In this document: positions 24,946 through 33,281 of the stretch, piece by piece
How the letters are laid out: every line of letters begins with the position of its first letter
Numbering within the stretch: position 1 is the first letter of the stretch
Origin: an uncultured Pelagibacteraceae bacterium
GTDB lineage: Bacteria; Pseudomonadota; Alphaproteobacteria; Pelagibacterales; Pelagibacteraceae
Direction of reading: 5' to 3'
DNA: 64,000 nucleotides
Assembly: GCA_902601545.1 (NCBI GenBank)
Contig: CACKNR010000005.1
Span: 1-64,000 of the forward strand
Position numbers and translations under genes: made by a program
The notes under the pieces: model-generated
The model's database searches: none
What the model was told of the DNA's origin: nothing
What the model saw: the letters and a program-made list of their open reading frames with translations, nothing else

Positions 24946-25893
24946 TTAAAGTCGCAGTACTAGATGATTATCAAGATGCTTTTAAAGAAATTATTGACAT
25001 TGAAAAATTTAAAAAATAAATACAAATTTAAAATCTTTAATGAAGCATTTAATGACGAAAATGAAGCTATTATAGCCTTAGAGGAATTTGAGGCGTTATT
25101 TTTAATGCGAGAAAGGACCTCCATATCTAAAAGTTTATTAGAAAATTTACCAAATCTTAAGTACATAATGACTTCAGGTATGCGTAATAATTCTATTAAT
25201 TTAGAATTTACAAAAAAAAAAGGAATTTTGGTGTGCGGAACTGAATTAAATTCAAATCCCGCTGCTGAAATTACTTGGACTTTAATCCTTGGTCTTTTAA
25301 GAAATGTTAAACAAGAAATTGATAATATGTTTCAAGGTTACTGGCAGACTACTATTGGATCAGAATTAAAAGGAAAAATGTTAGGTATTATAGGTTTAGG
25401 AAAAATTGGAACACAAGTCGCAAAAGTTGGAAAAGCTTTTGGAATGGAAGTCTGTGCTTGGAGTGAAAATTTAAATCTTTCTCATGCCAATGAATTAGGT
25501 GTTCTTCCTATGAATAAAGAAGATTTACTTAAGAACTCAGATATAATTTCTATTCATGTAGTTTTAGGTGAAAGATATAGAAACTTAATTACAAAGAAAG
25601 AGATAGCAATGATGAAAAAGACAAGTTTTTTAATAAATACATCGAGAGGACCAATTATAAATGAAAATGATTTAGTTGAAGCTTTAAAAAGTGATAAAAT
25701 TGCTGGAGCCGGTTTAGATGTTTATGATAAAGAACCTCTTCCACAAGACCACAAATTAAGATTTCTTCCCAATGCTTTTTTATTGCCTCACATCGGGTAC
25801 GTAACAGTTGAAAATTACTCAAAATTTTATTTGCAAATGATTGAAAATCTTGAAAGTTGTCTAAAAAATAAGCCATTAAGAATAATTAGTTAG
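24942..25893 (+). CDS. D-2-hydroxyacid dehydrogenase, interrupted by an apparent 1-nt frameshift near 25011-25019
   Basis: ATG at 24942 reads MIKVAVLDDYQDAFKEIIDIEKFKK* in one frame; the rest (KYKFKIFNEAF...GKMLGIIGLGKIGTQVAKVGKAFGMEVCAW...INTSRGPIINENDLVEALKSDKIAGAGLDVYDKEP...LPHIGYVT) is in another frame. ORF track start at 24964 is artificial. Confidence 0.82.
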
Positions 25894-26003
25894 AAAAACT
25901 CTTCCATTGTAGGTTGTATTAGATATAAACTCAATTTGAGTGATTCGATTGTTTTATAACAGGTGGATCTCTGCTTTAATTGGGAAAATTATAAAAAGGG
26001 AGT

Positions 26004-26405
26004 ATGAAAAAAATTTTAGGTTTTTTGCTAACATTTATACTACTAACTGGTTGTGCAGAATCTTTAGCTCTTTTAGGACCTACGTCTACCGCGGTAACCG
26101 GCGGAAATATTGCTCAGTCAGCTTTTTCTTCAGCAGTAAATTTCGGAGTAAAAAAACAAACTGGAAAAAGCCCAATGGAACATGCATTGGCATACGCAGA
26201 AGAAATGAATCCAGAGAAAAAGAAGGAGCCTTGTTTATCATTTGCTGAAAAAACTAATTCAGAAATTTGCGCTGTTGTGAAAAAACAATTGAACATGACT
26301 AAAACGAAATTATTAAAGAAATCAAAGGAAAAATCTATAAAAGACCTTACTTCATTACTTCAGCCCAACATAAATAAAAAATCTAAAATTAAGTACTTAG
26401 ACTAA
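26004..26405 (+). CDS. small lipoprotein, paralogue A
   Basis: Lipobox LLTGC; AESLALLGP; shares VKKQTGK-P-EHA-AYAEE-NPE-KKE-C with downstream ORF. Confidence 0.75.
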   Translation: MKKILGFLLTFILLTGCAESLALLGPTSTAVTGGNIAQSAFSSAVNFGVKKQTGKSPMEHALAYAEEMNPEKKKEPCLSFAEKTNSEICAVVKKQLNMTKTKLLKKSKEKSIKDLTSLLQPNINKKSKIKYLD

Positions 26406-26443
26406 CAAATATAAAACAAAACCAGCCTAGTAAATTTAAGATC

Positions 26444-26472
26444 TTGACAACCTTGGGTTGTGTTAATAAAAT
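26444..26472 (+). promoter_or_regulatory. predicted sigma70 promoter of lipoprotein paralogue B, with an operator-like inverted repeat in the spacer
   Basis: TTGACA-17 nt-TAAAAT; spacer contains ACAACC-TTG-GGTTGT. Confidence 0.6.
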
Positions 26473-26541
26473 TAATTCGTTAACAATTAACTTTCAATTA
26501 AAGACGAAGCAGATATGAACCGATTAAAACAAATTTCAAAA

Positions 26542-26949
26542 ATGAAAAAAATTTTAATTTTATTATCAACGATTTTCTTACTTAACGGGTGCGCTGAATC
26601 TCTAGCATTACTCGGTACTGGCACATCTAACGGAAAAATATTACAATCTTCTCTTAATTCAGCAATAAGTTATGGAGTTAAAAAACAAACAGGAAAAACT
26701 CCTTTGGAACACGCTATTGCTTACGCAGAAGAAAAAAATCCAGAAAGAAAAAAAGAAACCTGTATTTCTTCTTTTGAAATAACAAGATCTGAATTTTGCA
26801 CAATTGTAAAAAAACAAATTAAGTCTAATAGTTCTGCTATGATAGAAAAGACCACAGGCTTAGTGAAAGAATTACCAAAAAATAAAATTAAAGAGATATC
26901 TAAGATTGAAAAGATAGCAAAGAAATCAATAATTTATAATAGAAGGTAA
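26542..26949 (+). CDS. small lipoprotein, paralogue B
   Basis: Lipobox LLNGC; CAESLALLGTGTSN; clear paralogue of the preceding lipoprotein; start moved to internal MKKILILL. Confidence 0.75.
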   Translation: MKKILILLSTIFLLNGCAESLALLGTGTSNGKILQSSLNSAISYGVKKQTGKTPLEHAIAYAEEKNPERKKETCISSFEITRSEFCTIVKKQIKSNSSAMIEKTTGLVKELPKNKIKEISKIEKIAKKSIIYNRR

Positions 26950-27004
26950 TTCTAGTTTCTTTTTAAATGATGGCCCCAATAAATTGGGACCACCTAATTA
27001 ATAT

Positions 27005-28297
27005 TTAAGCAGCTAAAGCTTGCTTGATATCTGCAACAATATCGTCTGGATGTTCTATACCAATCGACAATCTTACGTAACCTGGTGTAACACCTGCAGC
27101 TAACATTTCTTTCTCAGTTAATTGACTGTGAGTTGTTGTAGCTGGATGAATTGCTAAACTTCTAGCATCACCAATATTTGCTACGTGGTAAAGCATTTTT
27201 AAGTTGTCAATAAACTTAGCTCCTGCTTCTTTTGTTCCAAGATCCATACCTATTAAAGATCCATAACCACCTTGCATATATTTTTTAGCTCTATCTCTAA
27301 TTTCACCTTGATAATTAGTTGGATAGATTACTTTTTTAACTTTTTTGTGACCATCTAAGAAATTCACAACTTTCTCTGCATTACTACAGTGTTGTTTCAT
27401 TCTTAAAGCTACAGTTTCCAAACCTTGAATGATTTGAAAAGCATTGAATGGACTTAACGGAGCACCTAAGTCTCTCAATAAAACCACTCTAGCTCGGATT
27501 ACGAATGGGATATTAGCACCAGTTAATTGTGGAACTGCATCTGCCCAAACTGCACCATGATAACTTTGATCTGGCTCATTTAATAGAGGTTGTCTTTTTC
27601 TATCTTTAATCCAATCAAAATTTCCTCCATCTACAATTATTCCTCCAATTGAAGTACCATGACCACCAATATATTTCGTCAAAGAGTGCATTACAATTGC
27701 AGCTCCATGAGCTAAAGGTTTACATATTACTGGCGAAGCTGTGTTATCGATAATTAAAGGAATACCTTTTTTTCTACCGATATCAGAAACTTCTTTAATT
27801 GGAAAAACACGAAGATAAGGATTTGGAAGAGTCTCACCATAGTAAGCTCTTGTCTTATCATCAGTCACTTTTTCAAAGTTTTTTGGATCTGCAGGATCTG
27901 CAAATCTAACTTCAATACCTTGTTGTCTTAAAGTATTTTTAAATAAGTTAACTGTACCTCCGTATAAATCAGTCGAAGCAACAATGTTATCTCCAGCTTG
28001 TGCTAAGTTTTGAATACACATTGCTGAAGCTGCTTGTCCTGATCCCACTGCACATGCTGCTACACCGCCTTCAAGCGCTGCAACTCTTTTTTCTAGCACA
28101 TCTACAGTCGGGTTCATTATACGTGTGTAAATATTACCAAACTCTTTGAGACCAAATAAATTTGCAGCATGTTCTGCATTTTTAAATTGATAAGAAGTTG
28201 TTTGATAAATCGGAACTGCTACAGCTGTTGTAGTAGGATCAGCTCTATAATCACTACCATGCAAGCCAATAGTTTCCGGATGTTTAAAATCAGCCAT
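27005..28297 (-). CDS. metY: PLP-dependent O-acetylhomoserine/O-acetylserine sulfhydrylase (MetY-like)
   Basis: ETIGLHGSDYRADPTTTAVAVPIYQTTSYQFKNAEHAANLFGLKEFGNIYTRIMNPT; MHSLTKYIGGHG; preceded by SAM riboswitches. Confidence 0.92.
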   Translation of the reverse strand: MADFKHPETIGLHGSDYRADPTTTAVAVPIYQTTSYQFKNAEHAANLFGLKEFGNIYTRIMNPTVDVLEKRVAALEGGVAACAVGSGQAASAMCIQNLAQAGDNIVASTDLYGGTVNLFKNTLRQQGIEVRFADPADPKNFEKVTDDKTRAYYGETLPNPYLRVFPIKEVSDIGRKKGIPLIIDNTASPVICKPLAHGAAIVMHSLTKYIGGHGTSIGGIIVDGGNFDWIKDRKRQPLLNEPDQSYHGAVWADAVPQLTGANIPFVIRARVVLLRDLGAPLSPFNAFQIIQGLETVALRMKQHCSNAEKVVNFLDGHKKVKKVIYPTNYQGEIRDRAKKYMQGGYGSLIGMDLGTKEAGAKFIDNLKMLYHVANIGDARSLAIHPATTTHSQLTEKEMLAAGVTPGYVRLSIGIEHPDDIVADIKQALAA

Positions 28298-28337
28298 TGA
28301 TTTTCCCCCTTATTGTTTCTCTTGTCGTTTCGTTCAT
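28290..28337 (-). CDS. leader mini-ORF B (15 aa), ends inside the metY start
   Basis: ATG AAC GAA ACG ACA AGA GAA ACA ATA AGG GGG AAA ATC AAT GGC TGA; SD-like GGAG 5-6 nt upstream; stop overlaps metY as ATGGCTGA. Confidence 0.45.
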   Translation of the reverse strand: MNETTRETIRGKING

Positions 28338-28387
28338 TTTTTCTCCGTCTTTCTGGAGAAGAATGAACGAGGTTCAATTCTGTTCAT
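28334..28387 (-). CDS. leader mini-ORF A (17 aa), starts next to the SAM-V-like Shine-Dalgarno
   Basis: AAGGAGAAG-ATG AAC AGA ATT GAA CCT CGT TCA TTC TTC TCC AGA AAG ACG GAG AAA AAA TGA; stop overlaps mini-ORF B start (ATGA). Confidence 0.45.
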   Translation of the reverse strand: MNRIEPRSFFSRKTEKK

Positions 28388-28388
28388 C

Positions 28389-28445
28389 TTCTCCTTTTTA
28401 GTACTTCGGCATATGCCAGGTGTACAATATGGTTCAAATACCTGG
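28389..28445 (-). promoter_or_regulatory. SAM-V-like riboswitch aptamer (translational)
   Basis: CCAGGTATTTGAACCATATTGTACACCTGGCATATGCCGAAGTACTAAAAAGGAG: CCAGGT/ACCTGG P1 stem and CUAAAAAGGAG 3' segment carrying the SD, as recalled for SAM-V. Confidence 0.8.
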
Positions 28446-28461
28446 TTTAATTTTAGATTGG

Positions 28462-28494
28462 TTCCAAAAAAAAACCACCGGCTAAAGCGGTGGT
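28462..28494 (-). terminator. intrinsic terminator/attenuator of the metY leader
   Basis: Minus strand: ACCACCG-CTTTAGC-CGGTGGT followed by a run of T; loop complementary to the upstream aptamer GCTAAAGCG. Confidence 0.88.
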
Positions 28495-28507
28495 CTGAAT
28501 GACTTTT

Positions 28508-28560
28508 GCGCTTTAGCTGGATTTATTAAGCGCCCGCAAGTTGCCTTAACTCAGCGCTAA
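28508..28560 (-). promoter_or_regulatory. SAM-II-like riboswitch aptamer
   Basis: TTAGCGCTGAGTTAAGGCAACTTGCGGGCGCTTAATAAATCCAGCTAAAGCGC; AGCGC/GCGCT stem, AATAAAT and AGCTAAA as in the alphaproteobacterial SAM-II consensus. Confidence 0.9.
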
Positions 28561-28565
28561 TGGAT

Positions 28566-28594
28566 TTATAACAACAAACTCAGGATTTTGTCAA
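28566..28594 (-). promoter_or_regulatory. sigma70-type promoter of the metY leader
   Basis: TTGACA-17 nt-TTATAA on the minus strand, immediately upstream of the SAM-II-like aptamer. Confidence 0.8.
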
Positions 28595-28601
28595 CTGTCA
28601 A

Positions 28602-29519
28602 TTAAATATTATTCCAGAACAATTTTGCAAGGTTTATTCCAGTTAAATTTTTGTATGCAGCCAGCCCAGTAGGGCTAGTAACATTAATATCGCCAATTAA
28701 TTTCCCTTGTACGAAATCTATCCCTGCAAAATATATATTATTTTTTAATAACAATTTTCCAATTGCTTTGCTTGCATTTACTTCTTTACTTGTGAGCTTT
28801 GTTAATTTCGCTTTAGCTCCTTTGCTCATATTGGATAAAATACTGCCTTTTTTAGGCACTCTAGAAATAGCACCTACAATCTTTCCTTTTATGATAAAAA
28901 CCCTCTTATCACCTTTGGAAACACTAGGTAAAAACTTTTGAAAAAATAAATGATTATGATTTTTTAATAATTTTCTAATTTTAACAGCATTATAAGTTTT
29001 AAATAAAATTACATTATTGCCACTAAAACCATTAATAGGTTTAGCCACAACAGCTTTTTGTCTTTTAAAAAAATTTCTTATTTCATTAAGATTTTCACTG
29101 ATAAGAGTAGGAGGCATATACCTCATTAGGTTAATGGAAAATAGCTTTTCAGATATATTTCTAACAGCAAAAGGGTGATTTATTATCTTAACCTTTTTAG
29201 AAATATGGCTTAGTAAGAATGTTGTATATAAATAACGATTATCAAAAGGTGGATCATTTCTGATTAATATTACTTTAGATCTTTCTAAATTAAAATTAAC
29301 AGTTCTTAGAAGTGAGTAAAATTTCTTTTTATTTTCATTGATTTTTATATATTTACAAGAAGCTAAAACTTTTCCATTCAAAAAACTCAAATTTTCTGGT
29401 TCAAAATAATATATTTTGTAGCCTCTTTTTTGTGCCTCAGATGCCAAAAGAATAGTTGTATCAGTTTTGATATTTACTTTTTTAAGATCAGAACCCTGAA
29501 TAGCTAAAATTTTCGTCAT
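28602..29519 (-). CDS. gshB: glutathione synthetase
   Basis: GshB-like ATP-grasp protein (RNDPPFDNRYLYTTFLL, VAKPINGFSGNNVILF, INVTSPTGLAAY); neighbour of gshA. Confidence 0.9.
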   Translation of the reverse strand: MTKILAIQGSDLKKVNIKTDTTILLASEAQKRGYKIYYFEPENLSFLNGKVLASCKYIKINENKKKFYSLLRTVNFNLERSKVILIRNDPPFDNRYLYTTFLLSHISKKVKIINHPFAVRNISEKLFSINLMRYMPPTLISENLNEIRNFFKRQKAVVAKPINGFSGNNVILFKTYNAVKIRKLLKNHNHLFFQKFLPSVSKGDKRVFIIKGKIVGAISRVPKKGSILSNMSKGAKAKLTKLTSKEVNASKAIGKLLLKNNIYFAGIDFVQGKLIGDINVTSPTGLAAYKNLTGINLAKLFWNNI

Positions 29520-30831
29520 GATTAATTAAGAAATCTAATTTTTTTGTTTTATTATATTGTTCAATTAGCATTTCTGCTCTAGTTTTTTTATTCTTAATTA
29601 TTTCCTCTAGATGTTTTAAATAGATTGTCTCATTTTTTCCACTTTTATTAAGCTCATTTCTTTTGTCTAAGCCTTTTTTAGATAAATCTAAAAATATTTT
29701 TGCCCAATCCATTAATTTTTTATTTCTTAGCAGAGTGTTTAATCCTTTTTGGGGTGCGTTTAAATACGCTTCCATTACCTCTTCTTTTTTCCAATTTTTG
29801 ATTATTTCATAAGTCTCATCTAAAGATCCATAAATTAATCCCGTAAAGAATGAAGGACCGTTACAAATACAACCAAAATTACATGTATCTAAAGATCTAA
29901 ACTCTATAACCTGTTTTAATCTTATCTCAGTAAAAATAGTACCTAAGTGATTTTCAAAATCTTCTAAAGTTGGTTTTTCTCCTTTTAAAAAACTTAAGTT
30001 ACCATTTAAAAAATCTCTAAATGTTTGACCATTTGGCGAGTGATATTTTCCATTTTTTTTAAGAAATAAAATTGGGTAATTTATTGCGTGATCAATATAT
30101 TTTTCAAAGTTAACATTTTCAAAAGTAATTGGCATTATTCCACCTCTATTAGTTTCTTGCCAAACCTTTCCTCTATAAGATAAAAAACCTGAAAGCTTGT
30201 TTTCATAAAAAGGAGAGTTTGCAAAAAGAGCAATAGTTAAAGGAGCTAAATAGTTTCCAATTTTAAATTTTTTTTCAAAATCTTCTTCAGAAGTGTAATC
30301 ATAATTAATCTGAATACCGGCAGTTTTGTACATCATATCTAAACTTAATTTGCCACCTTTTGGCATTTCTGATGTCATAATTTTGTAACGCTCTTTAGGA
30401 CTTTTAGGGATTTCAATTAATTTATTAAAAGGATCGTATGCAATAGATGAAGTTGTGATAGAGGCAGAGCTAAAAACTTCTTTCAGTTCATCGAAATGAG
30501 AACTATTTTCTGAACAAACTAAATGTATATTTTTAAAAGGTGCACCTGATAATTCATATTGAAACCCCGGCTCAGTAGTAATCTTTTGATTTTCCCTCTT
30601 TAAACCAATTATTTTATCTTTTTCATATTGAAGCTCCCAACCATTGTTTTTAAGAAGTTCAAATACTTTCTTTATCTTTTCATAATCAATTCTTTTAAGA
30701 TCTTTTTTATTAAAAAGAAATTTTTCATGCTCAACGCCAATTCTAAGTTGATTATTCTCTTTAATCCCGTCGTTGAAATATTTAATTAATTGGCTGTTAT
30801 TTTCTATGAGTGTAGGTGAATTATTAGTCAA
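29488..30831 (-). CDS. gshA: glutamate-cysteine ligase (GCS2/plant-alphaproteobacterial type)
   Basis: RIGVEHEKFLF; TEPGFQYELSGAP; TAGIQINYDYTSEEDF; RSLDTCNFGCICNGPSFFTGLIY. Confidence 0.9.
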   Translation of the reverse strand: MTNNSPTLIENNSQLIKYFNDGIKENNQLRIGVEHEKFLFNKKDLKRIDYEKIKKVFELLKNNGWELQYEKDKIIGLKRENQKITTEPGFQYELSGAPFKNIHLVCSENSSHFDELKEVFSSASITTSSIAYDPFNKLIEIPKSPKERYKIMTSEMPKGGKLSLDMMYKTAGIQINYDYTSEEDFEKKFKIGNYLAPLTIALFANSPFYENKLSGFLSYRGKVWQETNRGGIMPITFENVNFEKYIDHAINYPILFLKKNGKYHSPNGQTFRDFLNGNLSFLKGEKPTLEDFENHLGTIFTEIRLKQVIEFRSLDTCNFGCICNGPSFFTGLIYGSLDETYEIIKNWKKEEVMEAYLNAPQKGLNTLLRNKKLMDWAKIFLDLSKKGLDKRNELNKSGKNETIYLKHLEEIIKNKKTRAEMLIEQYNKTKKLDFLINHDENFSYSGF

Positions 30832-31216
30832 AAGTCTTTAACTCTAATACATTTCCATTTGGATCTTCAATAAAAAATGTATTCTGTTCAAACTCAGTTC
30901 CCTCAAACCTTGTGTAGGGCTTATCAATATAATTTATTTTATTGGCTTCAATATTAGATTTAATTTTATTAAACACTTCTTTTTTTAAATGTACGCCAAA
31001 GTGCGGGACTGGAACTTGGCCCATATCTACATCATGTTTCTCTCTAGGCAGTTTCATAGATGTTTGGTGTAGAGTTAGTTCATTACCCCAAAAATCAATA
31101 TCAACCCATTTGCCATCTTCACGATTACCAGTTTTGCACCCTAAAATATCAGTGTAAAAAGCTTCCGCTTTTTTTAAATCCCCTGCAGGGATCGCTAAAT
31201 GAAATGAATTACTCAT
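30824..31216 (-). CDS. VOC family (glyoxalase/bleomycin-resistance-like) protein
   Basis: [26 protein letters not shown] ... [16 protein letters not shown]. Confidence 0.85.
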   Translation of the reverse strand: MSNSFHLAIPAGDLKKAEAFYTDILGCKTGNREDGKWVDIDFWGNELTLHQTSMKLPREKHDVDMGQVPVPHFGVHLKKEVFNKIKSNIEANKINYIDKPYTRFEGTEFEQNTFFIEDPNGNVLELKTFD

Positions 31217-31271
31217 GTGCAGCTTTATATATTCTTCTTTAAATTTTTCAAGTAGTCATTATATACATCCT

Positions 31272-31847
31272 ATGAACGATTATTTAGAATCTATAAAAAA
31301 AAGAGATCCTGCGGCAAAATCTATACTGAGTATCATTCTCACATATCCAGGTGTTAAGGCAGTTTTCTTTCATCAAGTATCAAATTTTTTTTACAAAGCT
31401 GGATTTGATTTAATAGCCAGAATTATTTCACAAACAATAAGATTTTTTACAGGAATTGAAATTCATCCTGGGGCCAAGATAGGTAAAAATTTATTTATTG
31501 ATCATGGTATGGGTGTAGTGATCGGTGAAACTTCTGAAGTTGGAGACAACGTTACTATATATCACAATGTCACTTTAGGAGGAAGTTCTCCAAGCATAGA
31601 TAGCGAAAGACAACGACATGAAAAAAGACATCCTACGATTGGCCATGATGTTGTAATAGGGTCTGGCGCACAAATAATTGGGCCAATTAAAGTTGGTAAC
31701 AATGCGAGAATAGCAGCTAACGCAGTTGTGGTAAAAGATGTTCCAGAAAACGCAACGATGGTTGGCATCCCCGCAAAGGCAGTCAAGCTAGAAAATAAAG
31801 GGAGCTTCAGACCTTATGGCGTAGATGATAAAGTCAAAGATGAGTAA
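31272..31847 (+). CDS. cysE: serine O-acetyltransferase
   Basis: [44 protein letters not shown] hexapeptide repeats. Confidence 0.93.
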   Translation: MNDYLESIKKRDPAAKSILSIILTYPGVKAVFFHQVSNFFYKAGFDLIARIISQTIRFFTGIEIHPGAKIGKNLFIDHGMGVVIGETSEVGDNVTIYHNVTLGGSSPSIDSERQRHEKRHPTIGHDVVIGSGAQIIGPIKVGNNARIAANAVVVKDVPENATMVGIPAKAVKLENKGSFRPYGVDDKVKDE

Positions 31848-32217
31848 AGATTGGGATCCAAATTTAACTCCAGAACAAAATTATGTTTTAAAACAAGAGG
31901 GAACAGAGTCTCCAGGTAGCAGTCCTTTAAATCAAGAAAAAAGAGAGGGCTCTTATCACTGTGTTGGGTGCGGAACAAAATTATTTGAGTCTACAACTAA
32001 ATATGAGAGTGGTTCAGGCTGGCCTTCTTTTTTCGAATCTATTCCAGGGGTATTCGAAGAAAAAAAGGATATGCATATTGGTTATCCAAGAACTGAGTAT
32101 CATTGTAAAAAATGTGGAGGTCATCATGGTCATGTTTTTGATGACGGTCCAAAACCTACTGGAAAACGATATTGTAACAACGGTATCTGTTTAGTCTTTA
32201 AACCAAAAGGCGAGTAG
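31840..32217 (+). CDS. msrB: peptide-methionine (R)-S-oxide reductase MsrB
   Basis: [44 protein letters not shown]. Confidence 0.92.
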   Translation: MSKDWDPNLTPEQNYVLKQEGTESPGSSPLNQEKREGSYHCVGCGTKLFESTTKYESGSGWPSFFESIPGVFEEKKDMHIGYPRTEYHCKKCGGHHGHVFDDGPKPTGKRYCNNGICLVFKPKGE

Positions 32218-32332
32218 TTATACACAAACCAATTAAGTGTTTTAATACAACTTATCAAAAAATTATAATCTAACTTGTCATGTCCTCTAGACCAAGGCGG
32301 CACAAGTTTGTAAGATTATCATTTCATCCACC

Positions 32333-32890
32333 ATGAAGAAGCAAATTATTTCCCTACTTACAATTATATTCTCGTTAATTTCATTTTATACTCACGCATC
32401 AGAACTAAATTGGAAACCAGCTCAGGATGGAGATAAAATTATTTTAATTAGACATGCTAAAGCCCCTGGGGGCGGAGACCCAGAAGGATTTAAAATTGAT
32501 GATTGTAAAACTCAAAGAAATCTCGACATGATGGGCATTAATCAAGCAAAAAAAATTGGTAAACTTTTTACAGAAAAAAAAGTTAAAATTGATCAAGTTT
32601 TATCAAGCCAGTGGTGTAGGTGCAAAGATACCGCAAAATATGCTTTTGGTAATTTCAAAGAATTTTCTGCGTTAAATTCTACTTATACTCCACCATACGA
32701 TCAAAATGAAAAACAACAGATTAAGGACTTAAAAAAATATGTAAATAATTGGAATGGTAAAGGGGGAAACCTAGTTTTAGTTACGCATTATATAATTATC
32801 TTGGCAATAACTGGAGAAACAACACGATCTGGTGAACTAGTCATCACTGATAAAAATTTTAAAGTTTTATCAACAATTAATACTTTTTAA
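32333..32890 (+). CDS. histidine phosphatase family protein, secreted
   Basis: Signal-like N-terminus, ILIRHAKAPGGGDPEG, VLSSQWCRCKDTA, LVLVTHYI. Confidence 0.8.
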   Translation: MKKQIISLLTIIFSLISFYTHASELNWKPAQDGDKIILIRHAKAPGGGDPEGFKIDDCKTQRNLDMMGINQAKKIGKLFTEKKVKIDQVLSSQWCRCKDTAKYAFGNFKEFSALNSTYTPPYDQNEKQQIKDLKKYVNNWNGKGGNLVLVTHYIIILAITGETTRSGELVITDKNFKVLSTINTF

Positions 32891-33231
32891 AAAAATATAA
32901 AATATCCAACTGTTATTAAAATTAAATATTCAATAAATGTTTTAATTTTTAAAAGAGTGTTCTTATCCTGAAATTTGTTATTAATGAATAAAGTTAATCG
33001 AGAAAAAGCCAAGTGAACCAAAATAATACTTAAAGCTATACCAAGCAAAGCATGGTAAAAGCTAAAATTTTTAAGTCCATAAAAGCAAGCTGCGATAAAT
33101 GTGAACCAGGATATATTGGTTACAAATAAAGTAATTAAAATACCTGATCCTTTTTTAAAAATACTTTGAGACTTGATGAAAGTATATGACCACAAAAGAG
33201 TGAATAAAAAACCTGCGTATTTAATTATCAT
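32887..33231 (-). CDS. small membrane protein, unknown function
   Basis: ORF 114 aa with several hydrophobic segments. Confidence 0.6.
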   Translation of the reverse strand: MIIKYAGFLFTLLWSYTFIKSQSIFKKGSGILITLFVTNISWFTFIAACFYGLKNFSFYHALLGIALSIILVHLAFSRLTLFINNKFQDKNTLLKIKTFIEYLILITVGYFIFF

Positions 33232-33281
33232 GAGCCAATATTGTAATTGCGGTAAAGTTCAAAGGCAAATATAAACGTTAT

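Noticed and set aside
25011-25019. Programmed -1 ribosomal frameshift in the 2-hydroxyacid dehydrogenase
   Set aside because: Frame arithmetic shows that the downstream frame is +1 relative to the start, so a -1 heptamer mechanism does not fit.
25940-26248. 102-aa plus-strand ORF overlapping the first lipoprotein
   Set aside because: The alternative frame has a lipobox and a paralogue; this frame is Arg/Phe/Ser-rich with no recognisable features.
26968-26990. GGCCCCAAT-aa-ATTGGGACC hairpin after metY and lipoprotein B as a bidirectional terminator
   Set aside because: Stem is plausible but U-tracts are weak on both strands; not listed as a feature.
31060-31242. Plus-strand ORFs antisense to the VOC gene
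   Set aside because: Overlap a well-supported VOC family protein; no protein-like motif.
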